Notes: generated by a model from the sequence alone, not told the origin. A stretch of 64,000 nt of DNA from Engraulis encrasicolus (GCF_034702125.1 NC_085872.1:31445876-31509875); one strand, 5' to 3'; numbered from the stretch's first letter, positions 39,175 through 50,653 are shown. A program made the numbers and translations.

Positions 39175-40605
39175 TTGCCAAGGGACAGCACCTTCATTAT
39201 TGAAGTGGAGTACCTCTCCCTGCAGCGGATGGCCTCCCGGGCAGCGTTGTTGGTGCCAGTGCGTTGTGCCTCCAACAGCCCAGCAGCTTCCTCTTCGCTG
39301 TTGCTGGTCAGAGGGATGGAGTAGGTGTTCCTCGTCATCCGGATGTAATTGTGGAGAATGCACGTGGCCTTCACACACGCCTCCACCTTCTTCGGCCCAG
39401 CAGCAATGAGTCGCCGGTAGATCCTCCACTGGCTTGCCAGGATGCCGAAGGCACACTCAACTGTGAGGCGGGCACGGCTCAACCTGTAATTGAAGATCCT
39501 GCGCTCCCTGGTCAGGTCCTTACCAGGGAAGGGCCGGAGGAGGTTTCGCCGCAGGGGGAAGGCCTCATCTCCCACGAACACGTGTGGCATCTCTCCTCTC
39601 CCCTCAGCTCCAGGGATCAGCTGGTCTTCTGGCAGATCTAGCTTGCCATCGCGCAGTGCCTCTCCAAACGCAGAGTTAGACAGGGTCCCACCATCGCTGT
39701 TCCGCCCATAGCCACCTACGTCAACCATCCTGAAACAATACTGTGCATCAACGATGGCAAGAAGCACAATAGAGTGTGAACCCTTGTAGTTCCAGAACAT
39801 TGACCCTGACTTTCTGGGAGCCTGTATCACCACATGCTTGCCATCTATTGCCCCTAGGCAATTAGGGAAGTTCCACCGCCTCCTGAAGCCTTCTGCAATT
39901 TCCCTCCAGTCCTCCCTGGTTGGCACCGGCATGAACTCTTCAACCAAGCAGTCCCATATGGCACAGCAGACCTCCTCCACAATTTTACCCACCGTGGATT
40001 TCCCGACTCTGTAGCTGTAGGCAAGGGAGGTGAAAGAGTCACCACTGGCTAGGTACCTGAAAACACACAAAAAGCAAAGCACAAAACTATAATAGAATAG
40101 AACTTCACTGAACACACATCACTATATGGACAACAACAATAATCACCAAAACCATGAAACATAGCACATGAAAAATTAAGCATAATAATTTCTTGGTCAC
40201 ATTTGAAGATGATAGATGCTAAAACTGGAAATTAAATTGTGTGCGTAATTGTGTGCGTAAATGGTCCATATCTTACCGCAGACAGATGGAGAGGCGCTCT
40301 GCTGCACAGATGGGCTCTCGTGCAACTGTGATCTTTGTAATCAAAGGGCCCACTCGTGCCAGCAGGTCATCGAACGCCTCTACGCTGAGCCGAAAATACC
40401 CCTGGAAAAGGCCGGCATGCAGACGCAGCTCCAAGACAAGACGATGGTATTCGCCGAGGGTCGTGCGCGACTGTCGGATAGGATGAACCCAATAAAGCCG
40501 CTCTCGCCGCTGACGCACCGCTGTCCTCCTCTGATAAATGGCCGCAGCCGCAATTAGTGCAACACACCGATCCATAGTAGATGATGGATAACAATGGGAC
40601 AACAC
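39048..40605 (-). CDS. PIF/Harbinger DDE transposase, two exons, C-terminus altered by insertion
   Basis: Exon 1 is 40605 (or Met at 40575) to 40277 and exon 2 is 40056 to 39048; the intron is gtaaga...tttcag, and phase is kept. Exon 1 has MDRCVALIAAAAIYQRRTAV and the helical FQGYFRLSVEAFDDLLARVG. Exon 2 has the helix-turn-helix SLAYSYRVGKSTVGKIV and the DDE core: CLGAIDGKHVVIQAP (first Asp), VFVGDEAFPLRRNLL (second Asp), RLTVECAFGILASQWRIY (Glu). All three acids are present and there is no stop, so it may be catalytically competent. The natural end appears to lie a few residues after LSLGNT, but a later element begins exactly there, so the last ~40 codons come from foreign DNA. Confidence 0.9.
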
Positions 40606-41021
40606 CCCATATTTATACTATTCGCACAATTCTATAGAATAGTAAGAAAAAAGCGGGAGCTCTTCAGATTGGCAGAAAAAATATGTGCATTCGAAATAGG
40701 AATGAAAACGTGGCGGGAGGAATCCACATTGGCTGCTCGATTCTGCCCAAAAGACTCGTGATAGGATTTTTGTGAAAATATGCATGCATATGAGCGGATT
40801 TATTTCTCAAAACATTACAGTATTCAACACCGAGACAGGCACACATTGAAGCAGTTCTGTATGGACATTTTTTTAATCACAAGCAAACTTCTCTTCCGTG
40901 TTTTGACAGAGCTGGCACGCCCATTTCGAGCCGGCACTTCGCTATCTCGCCTCGCCTTGCTCCCTCTCGCCTTGCATCGCTTCGCGTCCCTTGAATTCTC
41001 GTCTATGTGTCCCTACCGTCA

Positions 41022-42345
41022 CATGTGTAACAGGGCGCACCTGCGATGTGCGTCTGCGCCCGTTTGATTGGCAGCTGAGGCGGGCGTTAGTCTATATACC
41101 TGGCCATGGCGCTGTTTCCTGGCTGACGTCTTCCGCTCAAAGCCAGTCCATACTCTTTGGCGTGGGCTCGGGCCGTGTTCTCTGGAGGCCGCGTAAACGT
41201 GATCGCCTAACCTCAACCAAGCATTCCTAATCGATGTTGGTATTGCGCTGATAAGCTGGAAGAAGCGCTCCGTGTTTCAGACCGTGGTAAGCAGTGGTTT
41301 AATCCACACCAATAATGCGTGTTTATTGCCATGGTGTAGTTCTAATTTGGAAACGCCTCTGTACTTTTAGTTGGGTAAGGCTGCCCGTGGTCGTGGATCA
41401 CCGTGACGCATGACGTGTGACGTGATGGCTCTCCAAGGCTGGTGCGTGCCAGTTGCGCGTGCATCCTAAGGTCGGTATCCTCCACGCGCACTATCAGTAG
41501 GCCTAATGTCTTACTCCATGGCAAAGTTAATGACGGTAGCTTTCTTTGTAGTTGGTGTGTTGGCGGTCTCCAGGAAGAGGACAACTCGGCGTGTGCCCGG
41601 GCCCAGCCGCTCAGCCGCTGTTTGGCAGCGAGAAGTTTTTGTTTAGTTTCCTTTTTGTTTCTTTGCCCTTCTGTTTTGTTGCCTGTGTGATTGTCTGTTA
41701 AGTTTGTCCCGCTGCAGTGCCATAGCACAATCACCTGGTTTGGTGTTGCTCTGCTCCCCTGCATGGCAGCTGATTTGTCTACGTGTCTGTCTGCCCGCTT
41801 TGGCCACGTTACTTGCGGGTGAGCAGGTGTTTGGTGGCTGCGCCCACCACGAAACCCCCCTTAAGGACCACTCAGGCTTGCCGTGTTTATTTATTTGTTT
41901 TTGCTGGGCTTTTCCCAGCTTCCTTAATATTGTGTTTTGATTTCCTTTTGATGTGCTTTATGTGTCTATTCCCATTGGTTGCTGTGGGTTATTTGCATGT
42001 ATTAATTATTGGGTGGTTGGGGTAGGTGGAGTCGCAGAACCGTCTCCCTGTTGCCCATCCTTCTACGGCTCTGAGCGTGCAATGAATGTGTAGCTGCGTG
42101 TATATGTGAACAAATAAGTGTTTTAATTGCCGTTTGCACAATATTTCCCAAAGAGAATGAACTATCATTGTTGTAAATAATAAACATCACTGTATTTTGG
42201 GATCCTCGTCTTTGATTATTGTACAACGAACTTGTGTTGCCTTTCGGGTTTATTTGCTACGGACTAACCCACCGTAGGTGGCGTAGTTGAGGTATTGGTA
42301 ATTAATTATCTTTAGTAACATCTAAAATGTCCACTCTGCTACACG
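41022..42345 (+). mobile_element. Possible solo LTR or promoter-like repeat
   Basis: Begins about 41025 with TGTAACAGGG and ends near 42343 with CTGCTACA, that is TG...CA. Inside are a TATATA box at about 41092, T-rich segments and 'aataataaacatcact' near 42177 as a possible poly(A) signal, followed by a 'tttgattattg' G/T-rich region, which is the order expected for U3-R-U5. There is no target duplication and no second copy, so weak. Confidence 0.3.
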
Positions 42346-43600
42346 TTTTCTCACGTCAGCAACACACGCTCCAACACTGTGGCTTCAGCTGACACGCCCA
42401 TCTGGCTCAACGCACGCTCCGAAGCTCCGTGTCAAATTTCCCATCACTACTAGCGAGGTGAGTTGGCGGCCTACAATGTCTATTATGTTGTAAAAATATC
42501 CTCTAAATCGAATGTACCGTTGTTTACAGTCGCGGGTATCCACTACAAGCCCTGTTGTGTCCGATGCCAGCTTTGAGCAGTCACAGGGAACTTGGGATGT
42601 GAGCGTAGACTACTATTGCTGATCACAGTAATTTCAAGTCCTTTTATTGTTTTATATGACTTGTAAATATTAGTGTCACAGAGTGGCAGATTTTAAAATC
42701 ATAGGAACTCATGATGGGCATGTTACTGTTTCTAGTGGGATCCATATCCATATCTGTTAGTAGGCCATGAGCTTCACCTGGCAGGGAATTGGGTGGTGCA
42801 TGCTGATTGGTGCACTGGGTTATTGGCCATGCTACTTAATGTCAGACATGCAGGGTTTTGGGAAGAGGTTGCCAACGTGAGGACTCCTTTGGAGTCCTGC
42901 AACAGTTGCTGTAGGAAGGACGGCCATGGGGAGACCAAGCAGACCCAGGAAGAATTGAAGAGAAAGCACAAACTCCTATGGAGAGCCGGAGCAGAGCTGG
43001 ATGAGCCGCAGAAGACCCTATGGGAGCGGCTCCGGTTGTTGCGGTGGTGCTATGGACCAGAGGAGGGGTGGAAACGTCTACTGAGTATTTAGTTTATAAG
43101 TTTTATGTTTTTTTGTTAAATACACATGAATTATAGGCTTTAGTAGGCTAAACTCTTTCCTAACAGTCGACAGTGCCAATGTTTTTTTCTGAAATAATGG
43201 TGATAAACTTTGGGAAACGGTAGTTAGCTATCACTCGAATTAAGATTACAACAAGAAGCAGCATGTTACATTGTATATTAAAACACCTTACCTGTTGTCC
43301 AGTTGGTTCAGTTTGATGTTTCCTGTTGTGGTATATCTCTCACTCCAGTCCACTGATAGCCTATGCAATAGGATAGTTATTCGATAGGGAAGTTATTCTC
43401 GCGCGATATTCGTAAGTTCATAAATTCATAAGCTATTTGTAGCACGTGAAGGCTTCAGAGCTGCTGCGCGTTTGAACAGAATGTACATACGTTTGAAGGC
43501 GTTTTTTTTTTTTTAGCCATCAGGGTGTTATTTCAGTCTGTTATCTCCGTGAATTTCAGGTCATTTTATTTTCTGGGCATGTTATTTTGGCATAATTGAT
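42346..43600. other. No gene recognised; end of a possible hAT shell at 42458
   Basis: 'tttcccatcacta' at 42447-42458 could be the distal end of the ZBED-type hAT (see 22903). The open stretch 42793-43092 has a Glu/Lys/Arg-rich second half (QEELKRKHKLLWRAG) but no family I recognise and no splice context. The rest is unique AT-rich DNA. Confidence 0.35.
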
Positions 43601-43717
43601 TATTCTATTCCAGAAAACGAAGAACAACTTCGGCGAGATGTAGCGGCAAAGAGGACGCCAGTCCCCAAATTGAAGGTGGACCCTGTGAAAAAAACAGTAG
43701 AGACCATTTCAGAACAT

Positions 43718-43894
43718 CCAGTTGAAAACCAGTTGAAAATTCCAGTAGAAAACCAGTAGCCGTTTGGAGAAAACCAGTAGAAAACCAGCTACCCTACCAG
43801 TAGACGTGTTCCAATTTCCAGGTAAAAACCAGTTCACATTTCAACTGGTTTCCAAATGGTTTTTCCTACTGGTTTTCTACTGGTTTTCAACTGG
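43718..43894. mobile_element. Fold-back MITE made of 'CCAGT(A/T)GAAAACCAGT' units
   Basis: The left half repeats 'ccagttgaaaaccagt' and 'ccagtagaaaaccagt'; the right half is the inverse 'actggttttctactgg' and 'ggttttcaactgg'. The whole 177 bp folds on itself. It is followed at 43909-43965 by a fragment shared with the hAT element at 57157-58114. Confidence 0.75.
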
Positions 43895-44057
43895 ATTTTA
43901 CGCTAGGGTAGTTCGCTCGACATTCACCCCTTGCTCTCTTGCATTGTGGCGTGATGTAATCGATATGAATCAGCATGACAAATGTAGTCAGTATATTATT
44001 TTGTGTATTTTTTCATTTATCTGTAGCACTTTACTCACAGTCTGTAATGTATGTTTT

Positions 44058-44361
44058 TTTTTTTTTGTTCAGCTCTTGCAGAACTCTCTGCACTACCGTC
44101 CAGCAGGTGAGACGACCGAGGACTCGTCCACCCCTCCCAGCACCGGCAATGCCCCCACCGGCCATGCCGTACCCGACACAGTGCCCCGGTCCGACACCAT
44201 GGACACCTGCAATGTCGCCGAAGTCCCCAGCTCGACCATCAGCCCCATCTCATCGCCCCGGGGTCCCGCCACCATCATCGACGCCCCGCCGCCTTCGCCA
44301 TCTGCCTCCTCACCAGGCCCTACCACCACCATCGCCACGACCTCCAACCCGGCCTCCACCG
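44058..44361 (+). pseudogene. Proline-rich open frame, left part, interrupted by a transposon
   Basis: Open in two frames (Pro/Ala/Thr/Ser-rich). An acceptor-like 'tttttgttcag' precedes 44071. The minisatellite-like 'catcgccacgacctccaacc' at its end also occurs right of the inserted element. I do not recognise the protein. Confidence 0.4.
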
Positions 44362-44580
44362 CAGGGCTGTACGTTAAGCTTTTTCACTAGGAGCACAGGT
44401 GCTCCTAAATGAAAAAATTTAGGAGCACGGATAAAACTTTAGGAGCACAGATACTAATTTAGAAGCACTCTAAAAATGTCGTGACACTTTTGTTATTGGG
44501 GGGGTTTTTGTAAAATACTGTGCTTATTGTGCTCATTGCTTGTTTCTTCATCTTCATGCACAATGGCCTAGGCTATATGT

Positions 44581-44875
44581 CAGTGTTTTTTTCCAACACT
44601 GGGGTATGGGGTCACCTGGAATTCCAATGGGCTCCCCTGAAATGTCTAGGTGTGAAATAAAAAATACCAATAAATATCACTAATTAACAATCCATAGCTA
44701 TTGTAGTCTTATACCAGAGATATTCTACTCTCTCTGCTTATACTGTCAGAAATATCCACTGTTTTTTTTTATAGCCAGCAAGTTTGCTCAGTCATGGTTT
44801 TGGTTGTGAAAAAAATGTGGTCCCCAAAAGTTCAGGATAAAATGGTCCCAGTGCAAAAAGTGTTGGGAACCACTG
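44581..44875. mobile_element. 295-bp hAT MITE, 8-bp target duplication with one mismatch
   Basis: CAGTGTTTTTTTCCAACACTG pairs with AGTGTTGGGAACCACTG. Flanks CTATATGT and CTATATGC. Confidence 0.82.
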
Positions 44876-47012
44876 CTATATGCCATAAATCACAGTTCCC
44901 ATTACTATTAGCCTACTATTATTAGGCATATTATCATTATTATTGTTATTATTATTAGTATTAGGCTATAACTTCGTGATTAAAAGCATGTAAATCACAT
45001 GCTTACTGAACTAGATTGACTAAATCTTAAACATAGCCTACAACACGTTAATCCAACGGGCTTTATTATAGCCTAGTTTTTGTTTCCTCAAACGCATGGG
45101 TTGGAACGGTGTGAAATGAAACTGGGAGCAGCAAAATTATCTCACTGTGTTGGCTGCTCTTTTTGATAGCCTACAGCACCGGTAGCTACTGGACCAACTA
45201 GACTTTAAATTTGCGCGCACTGCACACTACTTGTGAATGCTCCTCGAACTATATTTTGACTTGATTACTTTGATTGCGACTGCATTTTTTTGCGATGTCA
45301 TTGCGAAGACAGCGGTTTGGGAAACGCCAAAACAGCTCAAACAACGACGTCCTTTAAAGTAACCACATGAGTTAGCAAACCGAGTGGCTATTTCATTAAA
45401 CCACATGAGTTAGCAAACCGAGTGGCTATTTCACTATCGGATCCAAGAGGTTTCCTGTTAGCAATGCAAACTCCCGCATTTGAACGTTTTAAACAGCAGT
45501 CCATTTCGAAAAGCTGTAAGAAGTGCTGGCACCATTGACAGTAAATAGAACTCAATGGCTGGCACAGAACATCCGACTGGGAGATGAGGCATGCGCGCTT
45601 TGTAACTGTTGCCACCAGGGATCTGTGCCAGAGAGTGTTTTAGTCCGGGAGCCGTGGGGTTGAACCCAGATTTCTTTGATAGTTTGATAGTCTTTGAAGT
45701 TTGATAGTTTGATAGTCTTTGAAGTTCTTTTTTTTGCTTTATCTGATAGATTTTAGGCAAGTCTTCAAGATTTCAGACGATGCCCGGTGATATCACTTGA
45801 GCATTTTCAGATTTTGAGCCTTTATTGTCCCATAAATGCAAATTATGACAAAAAACTAAAGACACCTAATATTACTGTGAATAATGTTACAAAATGTACC
45901 AAATTGCTTAAATTACCTGAAAAACATTCACATTGGACTGCCTTAACACTGCCCTTATTGAAACAAACCCAATATGGGGTAATAATTAACCCTTTCATAA
46001 CAGCAATCCCACAAATAAGGCGAGACACTGTAGGTGAATAGGGTATTTTTTTAACTTGCAGATATCAATATGAAACTTTATCAGATGATTACTCGTATGA
46101 ATTGGAGAAAAAAATGTATTACAAGTTTTCTATATTTTATGTTTAAATATGCTAATTAGGCTATTATCTAATTAAATATGCACTAATTTGCATTATATTT
46201 TGATGCAATGAATCTGACCACCTGAAAATGCCAGCTTCAAAATTCCTTTTTTTATTTTGTTAATATCGTACATACAAGAATATTTACTGTGGTTAATTGT
46301 GGCTATCTCCTTTTGTTATCCAGGTACAGAGAAAATACTGCTAATAACCTTAAAAAATGCGATTTCGGCCTATTTTTATGCATTTAGTTATATAAATCAG
46401 GTCATGAATGACAAATCAACAAATGCCTCAGTAAAAACATTCACAACATTGCTTAGAATAAGACTGTAAAGTATGGAACGGATTGTGCATAATATCATCC
46501 TGCATAACATCAAATCATGACAACATACATGACAACATCGCCGGTAGGTAGCCTACCACAAATAGCCAACATTAAAAAAAAGAACAAGAGTGTGGGGGTA
46601 ACTGGTGAGCAGTCTTTGGCTGTTCCAAAAGATGAGTAAAGAAATGACATACGTACATCCAGTGTATCCAGACTGGTATTGAATGATCACTTAAATCCAT
46701 AAAGCCATCAAATAAGATCTGTACATGCATTTAAATTTACACAGAAAGACCTATATACACTGCAACATACAGTACCGCACGCTCAGAGACAGAGAGAGAG
46801 AGAGAGACGGTTGAGTCAAAAAATTAAGTCAATCCAGTGTATCCTGACTGGTATTAAATGATCACTTAAAAGTCCATGAAGCCATCAAATAAGACATGTA
46901 CATGCATTTAAATTCGCACAGAAAGACCTGTCTACACCTATACAACATACAGAGTCCTTAACACCTAAAACACCTATAGCCTACATTATACTACACGCAC
47001 ACGCACACGCAC

Positions 47013-47047
<35 letters not shown>

Positions 47048-47169
47048 CACAGTAAAGCTCACACAACATTGGTTCGGCAGCATCCCAGCCGAAAACATGC
47101 ACAGAAAATGGTGCAAGGCACACTGTTTACAGCACAGCTACATTTCTTAGAATTGCAGGGGCTTTTACT

Positions 47170-47174
<5 letters not shown>

Positions 47175-47202
<28 letters not shown>

Positions 47203-47250
47203 TTAGTTTTATATAGCGCCTTTCAAGGAACCCAAGGTCGCTTTACATGG
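47175..47250. repeat. (AAT)n tail motif plus poly-G run
   Basis: (AAT)n, then 'ttttatatagcgcctttcaa' and 'ggtcgctttacatg', then about 14 G. See also 7083 and 53794. Confidence 0.7.
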
Positions 47251-47858
47251 GGGGGGGGGGGGTTTGAAGGGGCAGGGGATGGGCCAGTGAAATTAAAGTC
47301 CATATGCCTACTCTTGCAACCACATCTGATCATCTGTAAAATGTAGTCTGGTGCCACTTTGACATTTTCTGGAACACTTATTGGTATCAGTGCTTTGTTG
47401 CATGGGTCTTTCTTCCATCCAAATGCTTCAGGAGATAGTTCAGGTGGAGTGTGAACCAATGTCCTCCACAATATTGCTTGAAAATGAGCCCTTTTCACAT
47501 TCTCAAGAAATGCCTCTGTTGTTGGTGGAAGAGCAGCCAGGTTAGGTGAAGATACATGACCTTTCCCATTCTTTTTTCCCCATACCACCAACCTTGTATG
47601 TGACATGCTGATACTGTCTGGAATGCCATAACATGCCGACACAAAGTTAGTGGCCTCACTGGAAAGTTGTTGGAATGGTGCCAGCACATTACCAATTGAT
47701 GTCAAGTGATATCCAGCTTTTAGGGTCTTGATAACAGAGCCTTTGCCAATACCAAAATAGGATGCCACAGTGTCACACCCTGATATGGCATGGGCTGGTA
47801 AAAGGTCAATTACAATGTCATTTTGTGGATTCACATTTTTAATTTTATCTCTTTCCAT
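47223..47858 (-). pseudogene. Partial ORF of an uncharacterised transposon-associated family (HAxSGCDT motif)
   Basis: 211 codons, probably the 3' part of a longer gene. It has LLPAHAISGCDTVASYFGIG KGS..., a Gly-Cys-Asp motif followed by Gly-Ile-Gly-Lys that resembles the helix-hairpin-helix of FEN1/XPG-type nucleases (SGCDY...GIGP). Later it has LPPTTEAFLENVKRAHFQAI and PDYILQMIRCGCKSRH. From memory, proteins with this layout in fish and cnidarians often end in a Cys-rich CXC stretch, which is cut short here by Pro-rich sequence and a G(10+) run at 47250. Function unknown; the nuclease link is only a motif resemblance. Confidence 0.5.
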
Positions 47859-49703
47859 GTTAATATACGACCACCACTGAAATTATGTACTTTGTAGGCA
47901 AACAAATAATCAGCCAAAAATTATGTAATTATTACTTCCAATTTTTATTTTGTGTTACAACAGCACAGGAAGAGTAAATAGCAATGTATGAAATGGTGTT
48001 GAATTAGTAATCCTTTCTGGGTATGTCTAAGCTGACACCACCAATATTTGCCTAAATGTTACATATTTCTGCTTGACAAACAGCTAGTTATGTAATTGTC
48101 TAAAATTTATTTGGTACGAGGACACTTTCTCCACTTTGATGTGGCAGGCCTACCACCCAGAATGCTCTATGGTTAATCATAGTGCAGTTATGAAGCTGTC
48201 AAAAGCTTGTGGGCTATGGCTGCAGCGAAATCAACATGAAAGGGTTAATATCTGAAATTGGCACATCACCCACTCTTATCCGGATGGGTAAGTGCTGGAC
48301 AACTACAAACAGCAAAACCAAACAACCCACTATGAGATATAAAGCCACGTTTGGCGAAATGTTGGCCTTTGTGTCTCCGACTTGGAAAATCAGGCTTTTT
48401 GGGTGAATGCCCCGCCCCCCAAACATGCATGACCCCACCCCCACTGATGTCCATACCTCACCACCTGTTCTTATACACATCCCACCATGTAAACAAACAC
48501 AAAATAAGTATGGTATAGGGTATTAAGTCAGCATAACATGAATTGGGAGCCAAAGACTGTTGTAATCTATGGCTGCAGCACATCAAGCATAAAAGGCTCA
48601 ATATCTGAAAATGCTCAAGGGATATCACCGGGCATCGTCTGGAATCTTAATAGGTACACCTTAGGCAACCACAAACTGCAAAGAAAAAAACTTTATCAGA
48701 CGAAACTGGGTTCGGCTTATATTTAGCTTTTGGCTGCCGGACTATTTATGGGTAGTACGAGAGAGGAATCTCGCTACTTTTTCCGGGTGGTACTGTCCAC
48801 TAAGTGGCGCCATCCAGACAGCGCAGAGGAGCGCCAAGGAGCGCAGAGGCTGTTGAAATGAATGGGGTCCCATGGAGCTCAACCACGATGCTGCCATTGC
48901 TTTGGGAGAGAATTGGTATCATCGTTTCATTTTATTTTTCCAAAAGGCAGGATAGATTATCCTTTCAAACAGCAGTTAGTTTGAATGTTAAAACTTGCTG
49001 GATCTTTGTAAAATACGTCTTTATTGTCAATATGACGTCACGAGTGGCTTCATACACTGCGTTTGGATTGGTCGGCCGGCTGCATTGCTGTGATCACGAC
49101 GGCCGTAAAGCAATTTAGTTAGCAAGATGCTAGCGGAGCCTGACTCATAAATGCCAAAGCTGTAGGAAATCAGAAGGACATAACTCCCAGGTTATTGTAC
49201 ATTTCATTGAAATCCACATTGGTTTCTCAGAACTTACAGTAATATTGTCAAGTTTCAGCAGACAGCGAGCACAATTGTCAGTTATTAGCGCCAGCCTTAT
49301 GAGCTCTGCTGTCTCGACAGCGCTCCCTAGGTGAACTGCAGGCACGGGTTTGAGGGCGAGATTCAACACTGTATGTAAACCCACTGTGTCTGTGCGAAGC
49401 GATTCTGTTTTTTTTTTCTTCTGAGCTACGGGAGCAGAGATGGCTCAATCTTAGCCAACACGGAATTCAAGCAACATTGACCGTCTTTTTTTGAAGTGCG
49501 TTCCCAATGGAGTTTGATGCCGTCTATCAGACAGGCTGTGGAAAAATGTCACAATCACAATCATGCACTCGAACTCAGAAGCAAAATGCGAATGAAAGGG
49601 TTGAATGCATACTCGTACAGGTGCGCCCGTTTTATTTTTCTTTCTCGCACAGTCAAAATTTTAGGCTCAATATGCGACCAATTGGTCTTAATGTACAGCC
49701 CTG

Positions 49704-50000
49704 CACCGCCACCTCCAGTCCGGCCTCCAGCATCGCCACGACCACCAGCCCGGCCTCCAGCATCGCCACGACCACCAACATGGCCTCCACCATCACCACC
49801 ACCTCCGGCCTGGCCTCCAGCATCACCGCCGCCGCCACCTCCAGCCCTGCCTCCACCACCACCACTGCCTCTCCCTGTCACACCACCTCCTGCACTACCA
49901 CTGGTCTTGTGGGGCGTGCCATGCTGCTGCCCAGCAGGAGGCAGCAAGACTCTTTGAAATTAAAACAAAGGAAGAAAAAAAATATTGATGCATGTTTGTA
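49704..50000 (+). pseudogene. Proline-rich open frame, right part
   Basis: Continues the Pro-rich repeat interrupted at 44361: units of 'ggcctccagcatcgccacga' plus ccacc. Two frames stay open to about 49960-50001, and a third reads a charged QQEAARLFEIKTKEEKK end. Which frame, if any, is used cannot be decided here. Confidence 0.4.
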
Positions 50001-50037
50001 AAAAGAAATGTGTGCGTGTGAATGTGTGTAAATACTT

Positions 50038-50385
50038 TAAAAGTGTGTGTGCGTATGTGAACCTCCTTTAAAAAAAACAAAAAAACCCATTTAGTTACTT
50101 ACTTGTGCGTGTGTGAACCTGCTTTTTAAAAAAAAAAAAAAAAAAAAAAGTTAGTTACTTGTGTGTGTCTGTCAACCTGCTGTAAAAAAAAACAGTTAGT
50201 GTGTGCGAACCTGCTTTAAAAAAAACATTGTTAGTTACATGTGTGGTGTGTGTGTGAAACTGATAAAAAAAAAAAAAACCTTGTTAGTTACGTGTGTGTG
50301 TGTGTGAGAAACTGCTTTTTTTTTAAAATCCAAGAAAAACATTGTTAGTTACGTGTGTGTATGTGAAACTGCTAAAAAAAAAAAT
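50038..50385. repeat. Minisatellite of ~55-65-bp units
   Basis: About six units of the form GT-rich stretch - 'gtgaaactgct' - poly(A) of varying length - 'ttgttagttac(g)'. Length differences are mostly in the poly(A). Confidence 0.9.
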
Positions 50386-50653
50386 ATATAGTTTTTTTTT
50401 AAAAAATGTGAAAACTGATGTAATCATATTTATTAATTTATTGAATGTTTGCATTTTTGTTATTTTTAAAATACTGGAACATTAAAGCACCTAATTAATT
50501 TAAATACTTTGTCATCATTTCGCAAATGTATGTGTGTACATGCAAAAACTGATGTTCAAGTTATGTGCCAGCAGAGGGAGACACTTGAGCATGTTTTGGT
50601 TGGAAGACGTACTCCCTCAAGCAGGAAGTTGACTTCCACTCCGTTGTTTACAT

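Larger units (their letters stand above)
34794..41018. mobile_element. Nearly complete PIF/Harbinger DNA transposon (6,225 bp including later insertions)
   Basis: Ends CGGTAGGGACACATAGACGA and the exact inverse at 40999-41018, flanked by TCA on both sides (34791-34793, 41019-41021). A 3-bp duplication is the Harbinger hallmark. Subterminal 'gcgaagcgaag' (left) and 'cttcgct'/'ctcgcct' (right) motifs are inverted too. It carries a MADF-BESS gene on + and a DDE transposase gene on -, with two later insertions between them. Confidence 0.93.
45655..48716. mobile_element. Candidate 3-kb element with ~175-bp inverted arms
   Basis: 45663-45830 and 48585-48714 are inverted relatives: 'gaacccag', 'ctttatctgata', 'aggcaa', 'cagacgatgcccggtgatatc' split into shared blocks, then 'ttgagcattttcagat' and 'attgagcctt'. 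The similarity is imperfect, so the element is old. It encloses the ORF at 47223-47858. Confidence 0.5.
44362..49703. mobile_element. 5.3-kb insertion with hAT-like terminal repeats
   Basis: The left end CAGGGCTGTACGTTAAG pairs with the right end CTTAATGTACAGCCCTG. CACCG lies outside both ends (44357-44361, 49704-49708), a possible short or decayed duplication in repetitive DNA. Subterminal 'tttaggagcacagat' repeats follow the left end (44415-44470). Contains a smaller hAT MITE and the inverted-repeat unit at 45655-48716. No hAT transposase is visible. Confidence 0.65.

Noticed and set aside
41022..42345. Firm call of a solo LTR
   Set aside because: TG...CA ends and a TATA box are weak evidence without target duplication or a second copy, so kept only as a low-confidence feature.
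42793..43092. 99-codon plus-strand frame with a charged C-terminal half
   Set aside because: No homology recognised and no promoter or splice evidence; possible but not supported.
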